15,396 bases of DNA from an uncultured Oscillospiraceae bacterium. Its GTDB lineage: Bacteria > Bacillota > Clostridia > Oscillospirales > Oscillospiraceae. The position numbers were made by a program, and so were the translations under genes. Below the pieces are notes generated by a model that saw only the letters and a list, made by a program, of their open reading frames with translations, was not told the origin of the DNA and made no database searches. Shown here piece after piece: positions 1-8,168 of the stretch. Positions within the stretch are counted from its first letter, which is position 1. Each line of letters begins with the position of its first letter. The stretch lies in contig CANRHF010000027.1 in assembly GCA_947630345.1 (NCBI GenBank), positions 1 to 15,396 on the forward strand, written 5' to 3'.

Positions 1-1532
1 TTTTTTCCGCCCTCATCCCGGCCGTCGGCAGCGAAGTCGAACAGATTCCACACATAGGTAGCCCAAAGATAGGGCCGCTCCCGAATCACCTTCAGCAGGT
101 GCTCATGGTAGAGGCACTGGTACTCCTCGGTGTAGTCTCCCCGCTCCGGCGTGGAGGAATGGAATTGGGGATTAGCGTCGGCGCCGTACTCGGAGAAGCC
201 GATGACCCGTCCGGAGAATTTGGCATGGAATTCATCGAAGAATCGGTCGTTCTGCTCCAATTCTCCCAGATACCAGCCAAAGTACAGATTGTAGCTTCCG
301 ATATCGGGAATATCAATAAGCGGGCTGTCGGTCTCCAGCATGAACACATGGGCCATGGTGGTGGGCCGGGTGGCATCCAGCTGATGGCAGAGATCGTTGA
401 GCAGCCGGTGGTTCTCCATCAAGTCCTCTGTCGCCTCGCCGGAGGCCGTGATCTCATTGGAAAGTCCCCAGCACACAATGGAGGGATGATTATAATTTTG
501 CACGATCAGCTCCCGCATCTGACTGAGGGTGTTCTCCCGGCCGTCCGGCATATGCTCCGTGATATAGGGGATCTCCGCCCAGACGATGATCCCGTATTCG
601 TCGCACAGATCGTAAAACTCCTGGGCGTGCTGGTAATGGGCCAGCCGCACGGTATTGGCGCCGATCTCCCGGATGATTTCCAGGTCTTCCCGGTGCTCGG
701 CCATGGTGAGCGCGTTGCCCATACCCTGCCGATCCTGATGGCGGGACACCCCGCGGAGGGGGTAGGGCCGACCGTTGAGGAAAAAGCCCTTCTCCCGGTC
801 AAAGCGGATTTCCCGGCAGCCGAACCGGGTACTGATCTCATCGCCGCTTTTCAGCTTCGCGGTGGCAGTATACAGGTACGGGTCCTGCACGCCGTCCCAA
901 AGCCGGACGTTCTCCAGCACAAACTCCGCGCTGGCGTAGCCGTCCACAGAGGAAACGGTCCTGTGCTTTCCATCTACCATGATCTCCACATCGCCGCCAT
1001 TTTGCCAGGTCTCCACCGTGACGGCGGCGGAGCGACGCGCCAGGTCTACGACGGACGTGACCTTGATGCCCGGCGTGCCGTCCTTTTCCAGTTCAAAGTG
1101 CCGTTCCGGGACAACGATCAGCTTCACATCCCGGTACAACCCGCCATAGAAGGTAAAGTCCGCCTTCTGGGGGTATACCCGGCGATTTTCTCCGTTGTCT
1201 ACCGTCACTTCCAGCAGATTTTCCTGCCGCAACGCGTCGGTCATCTCCGCCCGGAAGGTGGAGTAGCCGCCCTCATGATGGGCAAGAGGGACGCCGTTGA
1301 GCGTAACATCCGCAGTCATAGCCGCGCCGCTGAATTCAATATAGACCCGCTCTCCATCCTCCAGCAGAGGCTTGGGGAAGGATTTGGTATATACTGCCGC
1401 GCCGCGCCAGTAGTCATTGCCCCCGTCCTGACCATCCACGGCATTCCAGGTGTGGGGCAGAGTGACGGAAATAGGCGCCTCCCCAGGCTTGGCAAAGGAC
1501 CAGTTTCCGTTAAAATCAATGCTTTTTCGCAT
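1..1532 (-). CDS. GH2 beta-galactosidase-like glycoside hydrolase, C-terminus outside the window
   Basis: Reading the minus strand from the ATG at 1532 gives 510 uninterrupted codons to the window edge, so the C-terminus is missing. The order fits glycoside hydrolase family 2: N-terminal jelly-roll (about 1-155, with LPHTWNAVDGQDGG and FYGGLYRDV), Ig-like domain (about 160-250), then TIM barrel. GVSRHQDRQGMG lies at about 261-272. The acid/base is in GLSNEI (E360) and the nucleophile in GFSEYGA (E448), followed by YVWNLFDFAADGRDEGG. These motifs resemble gut GH2 beta-galactosidases more than classical beta-glucuronidases, but the region after the nucleophile that would help decide is cut off, so the sugar is uncertain. 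There is no signal peptide, so it is probably cytoplasmic. The Shine-Dalgarno AAGGAGGAG overlaps the stop codon of the GH3 gene 10 bp upstream, which suggests translational coupling. Expected full length is over 600 residues. Confidence 0.93.
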   Translation of the reverse strand, partial: MRKSIDFNGNWSFAKPGEAPISVTLPHTWNAVDGQDGGNDYWRGAAVYTKSFPKPLLEDGERVYIEFSGAAMTADVTLNGVPLAHHEGGYSTFRAEMTDALRQENLLEVTVDNGENRRVYPQKADFTFYGGLYRDVKLIVVPERHFELEKDGTPGIKVTSVVDLARRSAAVTVETWQNGGDVEIMVDGKHRTVSSVDGYASAEFVLENVRLWDGVQDPYLYTATAKLKSGDEISTRFGCREIRFDREKGFFLNGRPYPLRGVSRHQDRQGMGNALTMAEHREDLEIIREIGANTVRLAHYQHAQEFYDLCDEYGIIVWAEIPYITEHMPDGRENTLSQMRELIVQNYNHPSIVCWGLSNEITASGEATEDLMENHRLLNDLCHQLDATRPTTMAHVFMLETDSPLIDIPDIGSYNLYFGWYLGELEQNDRFFDEFHAKFSGRVIGFSEYGADANPQFHSSTPERGDYTEEYQCLYHEHLLKVIRERPYLWATYVWNLFDFAADGRDEGGK

Positions 1533-1542
1533 AGGCTCCTCC

Positions 1543-4032
1543 TTACTTACTTGTCAGGACCGTATTCCCCCGTACCATGCGCAGGACCCGGGCGGCGCTG
1601 CGCCGCAGGTCCTCCATGCGGACTGCGCCGGAGTCGACGCCCTTTTTCAGCGCCTCCACCTGATCCGGCCGGCCGGGACAGATGAGGTCGCATTGCGCGG
1701 CTTGCGCTTTCTGCGCATCGCCGCTGAGCGCTTTGCAGCAGTCGGTCCGGTCGGCCTTCATGGCATCCCAGTCGCTCATAACCATGCCACGGAAGCCCCA
1801 TTCGTTTCGCAGCACCTTCACCAGCAGATCGTAATTATTGGGGCAGTATATACCATTGACCTTGTTATAGGCAGCCATCACCGTCATGGGTGCGCTTTCC
1901 TTCACTGCAATCTCAAAGCCCCGCAGATACAGTTCCCGCAACGTCCGCTCCGTCATATTGGAGGAGGAGAAATTGCGCTGCAGCTCACAGCTGTTGGCGG
2001 CAAAGTGCTTCACGCTCATGCCCTTGCCGGGATGGGACTGAACGCCCCGGACGATGGCAGCGGCCATCTTGCCAGACACCAGCGGGTCCTCAGAGTAATA
2101 CTCGAAGGTTCGCCCGCACAAGGGGTTGCGGTGGATGTTCATGCCGGGGGCCAGCCAGACCGTAACGCCAAAAGCTTCCATTTCCGCGCCAACGGCGTCT
2201 CCCACCGCTTCCAGAAGCGCGGGATCGAAGCTCTGGGCCAAAAGCTGGCTGCAGGGCCATGCGGTGGCGTACTGATAGTGAACGGTTCCATCCTCCGGTC
2301 GGGCCATCTGGCTCTTCAGCGCCATGCCGGCAAAGCCAAACAGATACCGGCGGTATGCCTCCAGTGTCTCCGGCACCCGGGCAGCTTTTACGGAGCCATC
2401 CGGGAGCTCTACCACCTGGCTCGTCAGATTCAGCCCCGCGGGGCCGTCGGATAGAATGGCGTTGGGAATGCCCAGGGTTTCATACAGCTCCGGCGTGGTG
2501 GTGCCGGAGGCGCCCATGGCTGTAACCTGGAGTTGCTTGTTGCCGGTGCCGCCGCCCACCACCAGAGTGGCCAACTGCTCGACAGTCATGGCCTCCACCA
2601 GCGGGTCGGACGGTTCCTCTGGGGTTTCATAGGTGTGCCGGATCGGCTCGGGAAGGTATTCGTCCAGAGCCCATACCGGCAGGCCGGACACATCCTCGGC
2701 AGGCCGGGCAGGAGGAACGATTTCTTTTATCTCATGCAAAGGCGGGCAGACGGAAACGCATTGCTCCAGCACCGCCTCCGCGCCAAGGGTCAGCGCGGCC
2801 ACAGGCACAGCCGCATCGGAGGCGTTGCCCAAACGCAGAATGTATTTTCCGGACCGAAGGACCCAGACGGCCTTCTCCTCGTCATAGCAGGCCAGGTTCT
2901 TCATGGGTACGGTCAGTAGGACCTCCTTGCACGCACCGGGAGCCAAATCTTCCGTTTTGGAAAAGGCTACCAGTCGCTGACGCTCAGCCCCGGTCTGGCC
3001 AAAGGGAACGGAGGCGTAGAGCTGAACCACCTCCCGGCCGGGTACCTTCCCTACATTCTTAACCGACGCGTGGATCTTCAGCGCCCCTGTTTCAACAGAT
3101 ATATCACACAGAGCGATCTGAAACGCGGTATAGCTCAGACCGTATCCAAACGCATATCGAGGCTTCACTCCGAAGGTATCAAAGAAGCGGTAACCTACAT
3201 AGATCCCCTCGTTATACTCCTGGTTATATTCATCGCCGCCCAGATAGGAATAAGTCTCGTTGGAGGGCAGGTCCTCGAACCTGTAGGCCCATGAGGTGGC
3301 CAGTTTTCCGGAGAAATTCACCTTCCCGGACAGCACATCCGCCAGGGCGTTGCCTCCCTCCTCTCCCCCTTGGACAAAGTAGACCAAGGCGCTGACATGA
3401 AGGGTATCCAGGAAGCTCACGTCGATCACACCGCCGGCATTGATCACAACAATCAAATTCTTGTACGCGCCGGAAACAAATTCCAGATTTTCCCTTTCCA
3501 CGTCGTCTAGACGGTAGTCGCCCTGCACGTCTTTTCGGTCATTTCCTTCACCGGCCTGCCGGGCCAGGACATAGACCGCCGTATCACAGCCAGAGGCCGA
3601 CACGTCTTCCGCTGTCACCGGGATGCCGGTGGGATGCCGGAAGGGCGGGATCTCATGCAGAATCCGGTAGAATTCCCGGACCCCCGCCACCTTTTTCTCC
3701 ATTTCCTGCCGGTACGCCTCGTAGGTATCGGCATAAAACCGGTCGAATCGATCCAGCCAGCCGGTGGTCGTGATCTCAAATCCCGCGTTTTCCAGTCCCT
3801 GGGCAATGGTGACGGCGTATCGCTCCCGCACGGCGCCGGAACCGGTCCCGCCTTTAACGGTCATTCTAGCCCCTGAACCGTAGAGCGCGATTTTTTGATC
3901 CTTCAGCGGCAGGACACCGTCATTTTCCAGCAGCACAAAGCCCTCCGCCGCAGCTCTGCGGGCCAGCGCACGGTTTCTCAGCTCCATCGGGGACGGCTCT
4001 CGGTTTGTACCGCCCATAATGATCGTTTTCAT
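1543..4032 (-). CDS. GH3 beta-glycosidase with inverted domain order
   Basis: An 829-residue glycoside hydrolase family 3 enzyme, probably a beta-glucosidase or beta-xylosidase acting in the cytoplasm (no signal peptide). The domain order is reversed from the common one. The alpha/beta-sandwich domain comes first (about 20-250, with GEGNDRKD giving the probable acid/base E162). A fibronectin-III-like domain follows (about 315-410, PGREVVQLYAS). The TIM barrel is last (about 480-829), with LSDGPAG, WLAPGMNIHRNPLCGR, SVKHFAANS and the nucleophile D754 in VMSDWDA. Such inverted GH3 enzymes are known from rumen and gut Firmicutes. A GTG start 24 codons upstream (4104) is open, but the ATG at 4032 has GGAGGAG 5 nt ahead and is preferred. 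The gene lies between transporter A (81-bp gap) and GH2 (10-bp gap), so it probably cleaves an imported glycoside. The exact substrate cannot be read from the sequence. Confidence 0.95.
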   Translation of the reverse strand: MKTIIMGGTNREPSPMELRNRALARRAAAEGFVLLENDGVLPLKDQKIALYGSGARMTVKGGTGSGAVRERYAVTIAQGLENAGFEITTTGWLDRFDRFYADTYEAYRQEMEKKVAGVREFYRILHEIPPFRHPTGIPVTAEDVSASGCDTAVYVLARQAGEGNDRKDVQGDYRLDDVERENLEFVSGAYKNLIVVINAGGVIDVSFLDTLHVSALVYFVQGGEEGGNALADVLSGKVNFSGKLATSWAYRFEDLPSNETYSYLGGDEYNQEYNEGIYVGYRFFDTFGVKPRYAFGYGLSYTAFQIALCDISVETGALKIHASVKNVGKVPGREVVQLYASVPFGQTGAERQRLVAFSKTEDLAPGACKEVLLTVPMKNLACYDEEKAVWVLRSGKYILRLGNASDAAVPVAALTLGAEAVLEQCVSVCPPLHEIKEIVPPARPAEDVSGLPVWALDEYLPEPIRHTYETPEEPSDPLVEAMTVEQLATLVVGGGTGNKQLQVTAMGASGTTTPELYETLGIPNAILSDGPAGLNLTSQVVELPDGSVKAARVPETLEAYRRYLFGFAGMALKSQMARPEDGTVHYQYATAWPCSQLLAQSFDPALLEAVGDAVGAEMEAFGVTVWLAPGMNIHRNPLCGRTFEYYSEDPLVSGKMAAAIVRGVQSHPGKGMSVKHFAANSCELQRNFSSSNMTERTLRELYLRGFEIAVKESAPMTVMAAYNKVNGIYCPNNYDLLVKVLRNEWGFRGMVMSDWDAMKADRTDCCKALSGDAQKAQAAQCDLICPGRPDQVEALKKGVDSGAVRMEDLRRSAARVLRMVRGNTVLTSK

Positions 4033-4037
4033 GGCAG

Positions 4038-4044
4038 CTCCTCC
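4038..4044 (-). promoter_or_regulatory. Ribosome-binding site fixing the GH3 start
   Basis: GGAGGAG lies 5 nt before the ATG at 4032. No comparable site precedes the in-frame GTG at 4104, so this site decides in favour of the shorter 829-residue protein. Confidence 0.8.
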
Positions 4045-4113
4045 ATTTATAATCATGCCGTTGTGGGCGACAGCTGTCTGCCGCCGCCCGCATTTTTGCC
4101 TCACAATGTGTGG

Positions 4114-5928
4114 TTATTTGCTGTTCTTTTTATTTTCCCGGATGGCCTTTTTTGCGGTCTTCATTGCCTTGTGGGCAGCTTTCAGCTCGGCCTTTGCCTT
4201 TTTTTCCGCCCGTTTGGCCAGTACCTTCTGGTTTTCGGCCTCAAAGTCCAGGCCCTTCTTTTCACATTTCTCTTTCAGCTCCCGGACGCGGATCTCCTCC
4301 GCCATGCGGTCGGCCTCCTCCCGCTCCCGGCGCTCCAGCTCGTCAGCGGGGATATACTCAATACCCAAGGCGGCGCATTCGGCCACCTTCCGGTCTTGAA
4401 GCTCTCGAGACACCTGGGGAAGATGCTTTTCAATGTCGAACAGGAAGAAGAAGATCACGAACACCAGGATGCCGATAAGGATGTAGCTGCCCTGATAGGC
4501 GAAGTTGATCCAGCCGGTGGCAGCCGCGGGCTGGTCTGCATACAGGGCAATATCGCCGTTCATGCCAATCTGCTGGGGCTGCATATAACCGCTGGCCATC
4601 AGGCCTAGGTTGAAGATGCCCTGGGCAATGCCGACGGCAAACATCATGGACGCGCTGGAGAAGCCGCCGGTAAGCCCGTCGCTGCGGACCTTGGTTTTCC
4701 ACTCCACATGGTCAATGACATCGCCCATGTAGGAGGTAATGACGTAAGAAAACGAGATATTGCCAATGGCGGCCAGTGCCGTGCCGATCATAATCATCAT
4801 ACGGCTGCCGGCGTTCATGTAGGCAAATATGGAGCCGAAGACTGTAATGATTGCGCCGCCCCAGATCACCTTCCGGCGGCCCAGCTTTTTCATCAGCGGC
4901 AGGAGCAGCAGAATGCCCGGGCCCATGGGGGACAGCGCGATCATCTGGAAGCTGGCCTGGATCGCGCCAACCTCACCGTAAGCGTTGCCCCGGACGACCC
5001 ATCCGGAGTAGTAGATCAGGGAGATGTTCCGCATATTGGTCAGAATCTCCGTGACCAGCAGCAGGATGATAAACATCACCCAGTATTTGTCTACAATGCA
5101 GGCCTTCAGCTGCTGGAACATGGTTGCCTCGGTGTGAGGGGCAGAAGGCGCGGTAGCATTGGAATCCTCGATCCCCACCTGATTGCGGCGCTCCTCCGTG
5201 ACCCGCTCTCGGGTGTAGAAATACTGCACGAAGGCCAGAGGCACGCTCAGCAGGGCAAAGGCGGACATGGTCACAAAGTAACCCTGGGCGTTATTGCCGT
5301 GCATGGCCGAGCATACAGCGGACAGAATCATGGGGAACAGGATGGACACAAGACCCGTGCCCACATTCGCGGTGATGCGGGCCGCCATGGCGTTGTTCTT
5401 CCGCTGGTTCACATTTCGGGTGGACAAGGCGGCGGACAACTCCTTGGACATATTCCACATGGTGTAGGCCACGCAGTAATAGAGGTTGTAGCTGACGATC
5501 ACCCAAATGGCTTGGGCCATGGTTCCTTGGAATGGCATCCAGAACATCAGAATAATGCTGATGGCCACCAGCGGAGCGGAGATGATCATCCATGGCCGGA
5601 CCTTGCCCTGGCGGCAGGTGGTCATGTCGATGAGCTTGCTCATGATGAGGTTCGTCACTGCGTCCAGCAGTTTGGACACCACGGGGAACAGGACCATAAA
5701 CGTGGCGATCCAGGCCGCCCGGTCCACCGTAAATCCCAGGATGTCGGTGAGGTACTGGTTGAAGTAGCTGTTGACGATGGACTGGCCAATGAGCATTCCG
5801 TAGGGACCTAAAACGTAGCCCAACCACATCTCTTTGGCAGTGGTGTTGGCGGAAGTGATGCGCGAGTCCCATTTGTGGCTGGCAAAGGCCCCGGACAGCA
5901 ATCCGCGTTTTTCTTTTGCCGCGTTCAT
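4114..5928 (-). CDS. GPH-family (MelB-like) sugar transporter A with extended C-terminal tail
   Basis: A 604-residue major-facilitator protein of the glycoside-pentoside-hexuronide (GPH) group, with about 12 hydrophobic segments up to about residue 500. The diagnostic loop after helix 2 is present: LLDAVTN then IDMTTCRQGKVRPW (about 88-113). D89 matches MelB Asp55, but the Asp59 position is N93 and the Asp124 position is Asn (YTMWNMSKEL). From about residue 505 a hydrophilic, highly charged tail of about 100 residues follows, with GIEYIP (522-527), ELKEKCEKKGLDFE and a Lys/Ala-rich end. It is probably cytoplasmic and is absent from ordinary GPH proteins. A GGGAGGA site precedes the ATG. The gene lies between the TetR gene (48-bp gap) and GH3 (81-bp gap), so it likely imports the glycoside that GH3 and GH2 hydrolyse. 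It is a close paralogue of transporter D (13133-14908), about three quarters identical by eye. Confidence 0.94.
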   Translation of the reverse strand: MNAAKEKRGLLSGAFASHKWDSRITSANTTAKEMWLGYVLGPYGMLIGQSIVNSYFNQYLTDILGFTVDRAAWIATFMVLFPVVSKLLDAVTNLIMSKLIDMTTCRQGKVRPWMIISAPLVAISIILMFWMPFQGTMAQAIWVIVSYNLYYCVAYTMWNMSKELSAALSTRNVNQRKNNAMAARITANVGTGLVSILFPMILSAVCSAMHGNNAQGYFVTMSAFALLSVPLAFVQYFYTRERVTEERRNQVGIEDSNATAPSAPHTEATMFQQLKACIVDKYWVMFIILLLVTEILTNMRNISLIYYSGWVVRGNAYGEVGAIQASFQMIALSPMGPGILLLLPLMKKLGRRKVIWGGAIITVFGSIFAYMNAGSRMMIMIGTALAAIGNISFSYVITSYMGDVIDHVEWKTKVRSDGLTGGFSSASMMFAVGIAQGIFNLGLMASGYMQPQQIGMNGDIALYADQPAAATGWINFAYQGSYILIGILVFVIFFFLFDIEKHLPQVSRELQDRKVAECAALGIEYIPADELERREREEADRMAEEIRVRELKEKCEKKGLDFEAENQKVLAKRAEKKAKAELKAAHKAMKTAKKAIRENKKNSK

Positions 5929-5976
5929 TTTGGTTCCTCCCTTTGTTGTTATTCAATTCGCTTTATGGAATCGGTA

Positions 5977-6546
5977 TTATGTTTCTACTGCGCTGGAGCG
6001 GAATGAATGAATTGCTCCGGCGCACAGATCCATGATCAGCCCGGTCACAGCCTCCGGCTCGTCAGTCATCCCGTCCCGCACCCATCTGCTGAGAATCGCT
6101 CCGCTGCCAAACGACAGATAATCATAGACCAGCCGCTCCCGACCCTGCGGGTGGATCGTAAGGAGCCTTTGAAAGAGTGGATAGCACTGCTGAAAGCAGG
6201 CGGAGAATATTTTGGCGGAGAACGCCGGATCTGCATTGTCCGAGGCCAACACCATGAACCGCCGGCCATCGTTACGCAGATAGACCAACAGCTCCATCAA
6301 AAGCGGCTTGACCTGGGCGGTACCGCCAAAGGCCCCGCAGACTTTTGTGATGAACTGCCGCTCCAGCTTCTCCAGCAAGTCCGGAATATCCAGATAGTGC
6401 TTGTAAAAGGTGGAACGGTTGATGCCGGCACCCGCGCACAACTGCGTAACCGTAATGGCGGAGACCGGCTTCTCACGCAAGAGGGACAGAAAGGTTTCCT
6501 CCACCATATGCTTCGTGTAGTTCACGCGGGCATCGTTGGAATTCAT
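5977..6546 (-). CDS. TetR/AcrR-family transcriptional regulator
   Basis: A 189-residue protein with a clear N-terminal TetR-type helix-turn-helix at about residues 31-50 (ITVTQLCAGAGINRSTFYKH), followed by YLDIPDLLEKLE. A helical C-terminal ligand/dimerisation domain makes up the rest, and total length is normal for the family. The ATG at 6546 has AAGGAG 6 nt upstream, so the in-frame start 8 codons earlier (6570) is unlikely. It is the first gene of the minus-strand operon, 48 bp before transporter A, and is divergent from transporter B. The usual role of such a gene is repression of its own operon and of the divergent gene until a small ligand binds. A sugar or aglycone from the substrate would be a reasonable ligand, but this is inference. 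Confidence 0.93.
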   Translation of the reverse strand: MNSNDARVNYTKHMVEETFLSLLREKPVSAITVTQLCAGAGINRSTFYKHYLDIPDLLEKLERQFITKVCGAFGGTAQVKPLLMELLVYLRNDGRRFMVLASDNADPAFSAKIFSACFQQCYPLFQRLLTIHPQGRERLVYDYLSFGSGAILSRWVRDGMTDEPEAVTGLIMDLCAGAIHSFRSSAVET

Positions 6547-6558
6547 GATTATCTCCTT

Positions 6559-6572
6559 CTTTGGCAACAAAG
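6559..6572. promoter_or_regulatory. Possible regulator site next to the tetR ribosome-binding site
   Basis: CTTTG-GCAA-CAAAG is a 5-bp inverted repeat with a 4-bp centre. It contains a GGCAAC half-site (6563-6568) identical to one arm of the palindrome at 6633-6653. It abuts the tetR Shine-Dalgarno (6553-6558). It could be a secondary autoregulatory site, but it is short and may be chance. Confidence 0.35.
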
Positions 6573-6617
6573 CCGCCCATTGTGTCGATTATGTAACAAA
6601 TGTCGGACCATTGACGG

Positions 6618-6646
6618 TTGCGTTCTTCAGGGGGCAACGGTATAAT
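6618..6646 (+). promoter_or_regulatory. Sigma-A-type promoter of transporter B
   Basis: TTGCGT (6618-6623) and a perfect TATAAT (6641-6646) are separated by 17 bp. The predicted transcription start near 6653 leaves a leader of about 40 nt before the ATG at 6692. The -10 box lies inside the inverted repeat at 6633-6653. The nearby TTGACG (6611-6616) would be 24 bp from the -10, too far to serve as its -35. Confidence 0.65.
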
Positions 6647-6653
6647 AGTTGCC
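6633..6653. promoter_or_regulatory. Candidate TetR operator overlapping the -10 box
   Basis: GGCAAC-N9-GTTGCC is a perfect inverted repeat with 6-bp arms, spanning 21 bp, with TATAAT in its centre. Its size, symmetry and place in the divergent intergenic region next to a TetR-family gene fit an operator. Binding there would block the transporter B promoter. Assignment to this regulator is inference. Confidence 0.55.
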
Positions 6654-6691
6654 AAGAAATAGTCGGCACAGGCGGTTTGGGGGAGAGAAAA

Positions 6692-8104
6692 ATGAAAAAG
6701 GAGTTTCCTTTCGGGTCTGTTCTGGATTCCCGGACGGACCCTGAGCAGGTCACACGGCGGGAGCAGATCTTTGGCTATTTCGTCGGGCCCTGCCTCGTTT
6801 ACAGCGTCTACAACGCCGTGGCGGGTCACTATCTGACCCAGTTTTATACAGACGTGCTGGGGCTTGCCGGGGCGTTTTTGACCATGATGCCGCTGCTATC
6901 CAAACTTTTCAGCGGCGCTGTAAGCATTTTGATCGGTCGGCTTATTGACCGCACGCGGACCCGCCATGGCAAGGCGCGGCCGTGGATACTCCTGTCCGGG
7001 TTTCTCATCGCCCTGTGCGGCATACTGCTGTACACGGTGCCGGCCCAGTCTTTTCAGGCAAAACTCATTTGGGTGGTGGTCAGCTACAATCTCTTTTTTT
7101 CCCTGGCCTTTTCCACCTATTCTCTGGGGCATTCGCTGATGGTGCCCTTGTCCACCAGGGACGCTAAAAAGCGGGACAGCCTCGCCATGCTGACCTCCAC
7201 CGGCACCTCCATGCTGCCCGGCATGATCTCTACCATCGTCATGCCCGTGCTGGTGAGGACTATCGGCGTCGGCCCTGCGGCTCAAAGCCGGTGGCTGACC
7301 GTGATGGGCTGCATTTCAATCGTTGCCATTCCCGCAGCGCTGGTCGAATTTTGGTTCACTCGGGAACGTGTAGCCGCCCAGGAAAGCACCGGGCAGCCCC
7401 AGGCCGTTTCCTTCCGAAAACAGGTTGGTGCCTGCTTTCATGACAAATATTGGATCATGGTAGTCGTTTTTACGGCTGTGCTGCATCTGTGCAACGGCCT
7501 GACCACAAGCTCCATGCTGTATTACTGCAACTGGGTCCTGGGAAACAGCGTGGATTCCGGCGCGGCAAAGCAGCTTTTGGTTAATGTGGTCGGCCAAGGC
7601 CCTATGGGATTTGGCATAGCGTTGCTGTGGCCGCTGGTGCGAAAGTACGGCAAGCGGCGGGTGACCATTGCCGGATTTTCGGTTGCCTCCCTGGGCAGCC
7701 TGGGCGTGCTGCTGGCAGGAGACCGGCTGCCTCTGGTGCTGGCGGCGCTTTTTGTAAAGTCTGTGGGCTCTCTGCCGACTTATGTAATGGCGGCTCTGCT
7801 GGCAGAGGCGCTGGACCACATCGAGCTGAAAAACGGTTTCCGGGCCGACGGTTTTTCCGCCTCCGTGGCCTCGATCACCCAGACCACCATAATGGGGCTG
7901 AGCCAAACCGTTCTGCTTTTAGGGATTACCCTTTTCGGCTATATTTCCCCGGTCGCCACAGAGCAGAGCATTGTCCAGCCGGAGGCCGTGCGGGCCTTTT
8001 TCTCAACCTGCTTCGCAGGGTTTCCCCTTGTGGGCTATGCCGTCTGCGCCGGGATCATGGTGTTTTACGACATCGGTGAAAAAGTGTCGGAGACGGCTCC
8101 ATGA
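6692..8104 (+). CDS. GPH-type transporter B, tail-less, lacking the MelB cation-site acids
   Basis: A 470-residue membrane protein of the GPH/MFS group with about 12 hydrophobic segments. The loop LIDRTRTRHGKARPW (about 84-98) is the family signature. The preceding helix reads SKLFSGAVS, so both MelB sodium-site positions are Ser (S74, S78) instead of Asp. The Asp124 position in FSTYSLGHSL is also Ser. The protein stops shortly after the last membrane segment (FYDIGEKVSETAP) and has none of the charged tail of transporters A, C and D. The ATG at 6692 follows GGGGGAG by 6 nt. Upstream in-frame codons overlap the promoter and the tetR start and were discarded. It is divergent from the TetR gene and shares its control region, so it may be regulated with the glycoside operon, perhaps exporting or importing a related sugar or product. 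The substrate is unknown. Confidence 0.92.
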   Translation: MKKEFPFGSVLDSRTDPEQVTRREQIFGYFVGPCLVYSVYNAVAGHYLTQFYTDVLGLAGAFLTMMPLLSKLFSGAVSILIGRLIDRTRTRHGKARPWILLSGFLIALCGILLYTVPAQSFQAKLIWVVVSYNLFFSLAFSTYSLGHSLMVPLSTRDAKKRDSLAMLTSTGTSMLPGMISTIVMPVLVRTIGVGPAAQSRWLTVMGCISIVAIPAALVEFWFTRERVAAQESTGQPQAVSFRKQVGACFHDKYWIMVVVFTAVLHLCNGLTTSSMLYYCNWVLGNSVDSGAAKQLLVNVVGQGPMGFGIALLWPLVRKYGKRRVTIAGFSVASLGSLGVLLAGDRLPLVLAALFVKSVGSLPTYVMAALLAEALDHIELKNGFRADGFSASVASITQTTIMGLSQTVLLLGITLFGYISPVATEQSIVQPEAVRAFFSTCFAGFPLVGYAVCAGIMVFYDIGEKVSETAP

Positions 8105-8120
8105 GCCCTGACGGGCGGCG

Positions 8121-8158
8121 GTCCTATTTCCCGGCGGATTCCCGCCGGGAAATAGGAC
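8121..8158. terminator. Perfect 17-bp hairpin between convergent transporter genes
   Basis: GTCCTATTTCCCGGCGG (8121-8137) and its exact reverse complement (8142-8158) flank a 4-nt loop ATTC. It lies 17 bp after the stop of transporter B and 10 bp beyond the stop of transporter C. On the plus strand an interrupted T-rich run follows (8163-8180), but no clean U-tract, and there is none on the minus strand. It is probably a shared, bidirectional transcription terminator or 3'-end stabiliser. Confidence 0.7.
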
Positions 8159-8168
8159 ATCGATTCCT

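Noticed and set aside
99..1685. Long plus-strand open frame of 528 codons
   Set aside because: It lies antisense to the GH2 gene and the end of the GH3 gene, whose translations carry full family motifs. No ribosome-binding site or recognisable domain is seen. It is a by-product of GC-rich codon usage.
4032..4104. GTG start adding 24 residues to GH3
   Set aside because: No good ribosome-binding site precedes it, whereas GGAGGAG is placed well before the ATG at 4032. The added residues do not look like part of the GH3 fold.
4708..5811. Plus-strand open frame of 367 codons opposite transporter A, with similar frames at 8733-9944 and 13685-14131
   Set aside because: The His/Gly/Gln/Asp-rich products resemble one another only because they are antisense to the same conserved region of paralogous transporters. 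They are shadows, not a conserved antisense gene family.
6611..6646. TTGACG paired with TATAAT as a promoter
   Set aside because: The spacer is 24 bp, too long for a sigma-70-type promoter. TTGCGT at 6618 with a 17-bp spacer is better.
6536..6691. N-terminal extension of transporter B to 522 residues
   Set aside because: The extension would read through the tetR start, the operator and the promoter. The ATG at 6692 has GGGGGAG at correct spacing and begins a normal GPH N-terminus.
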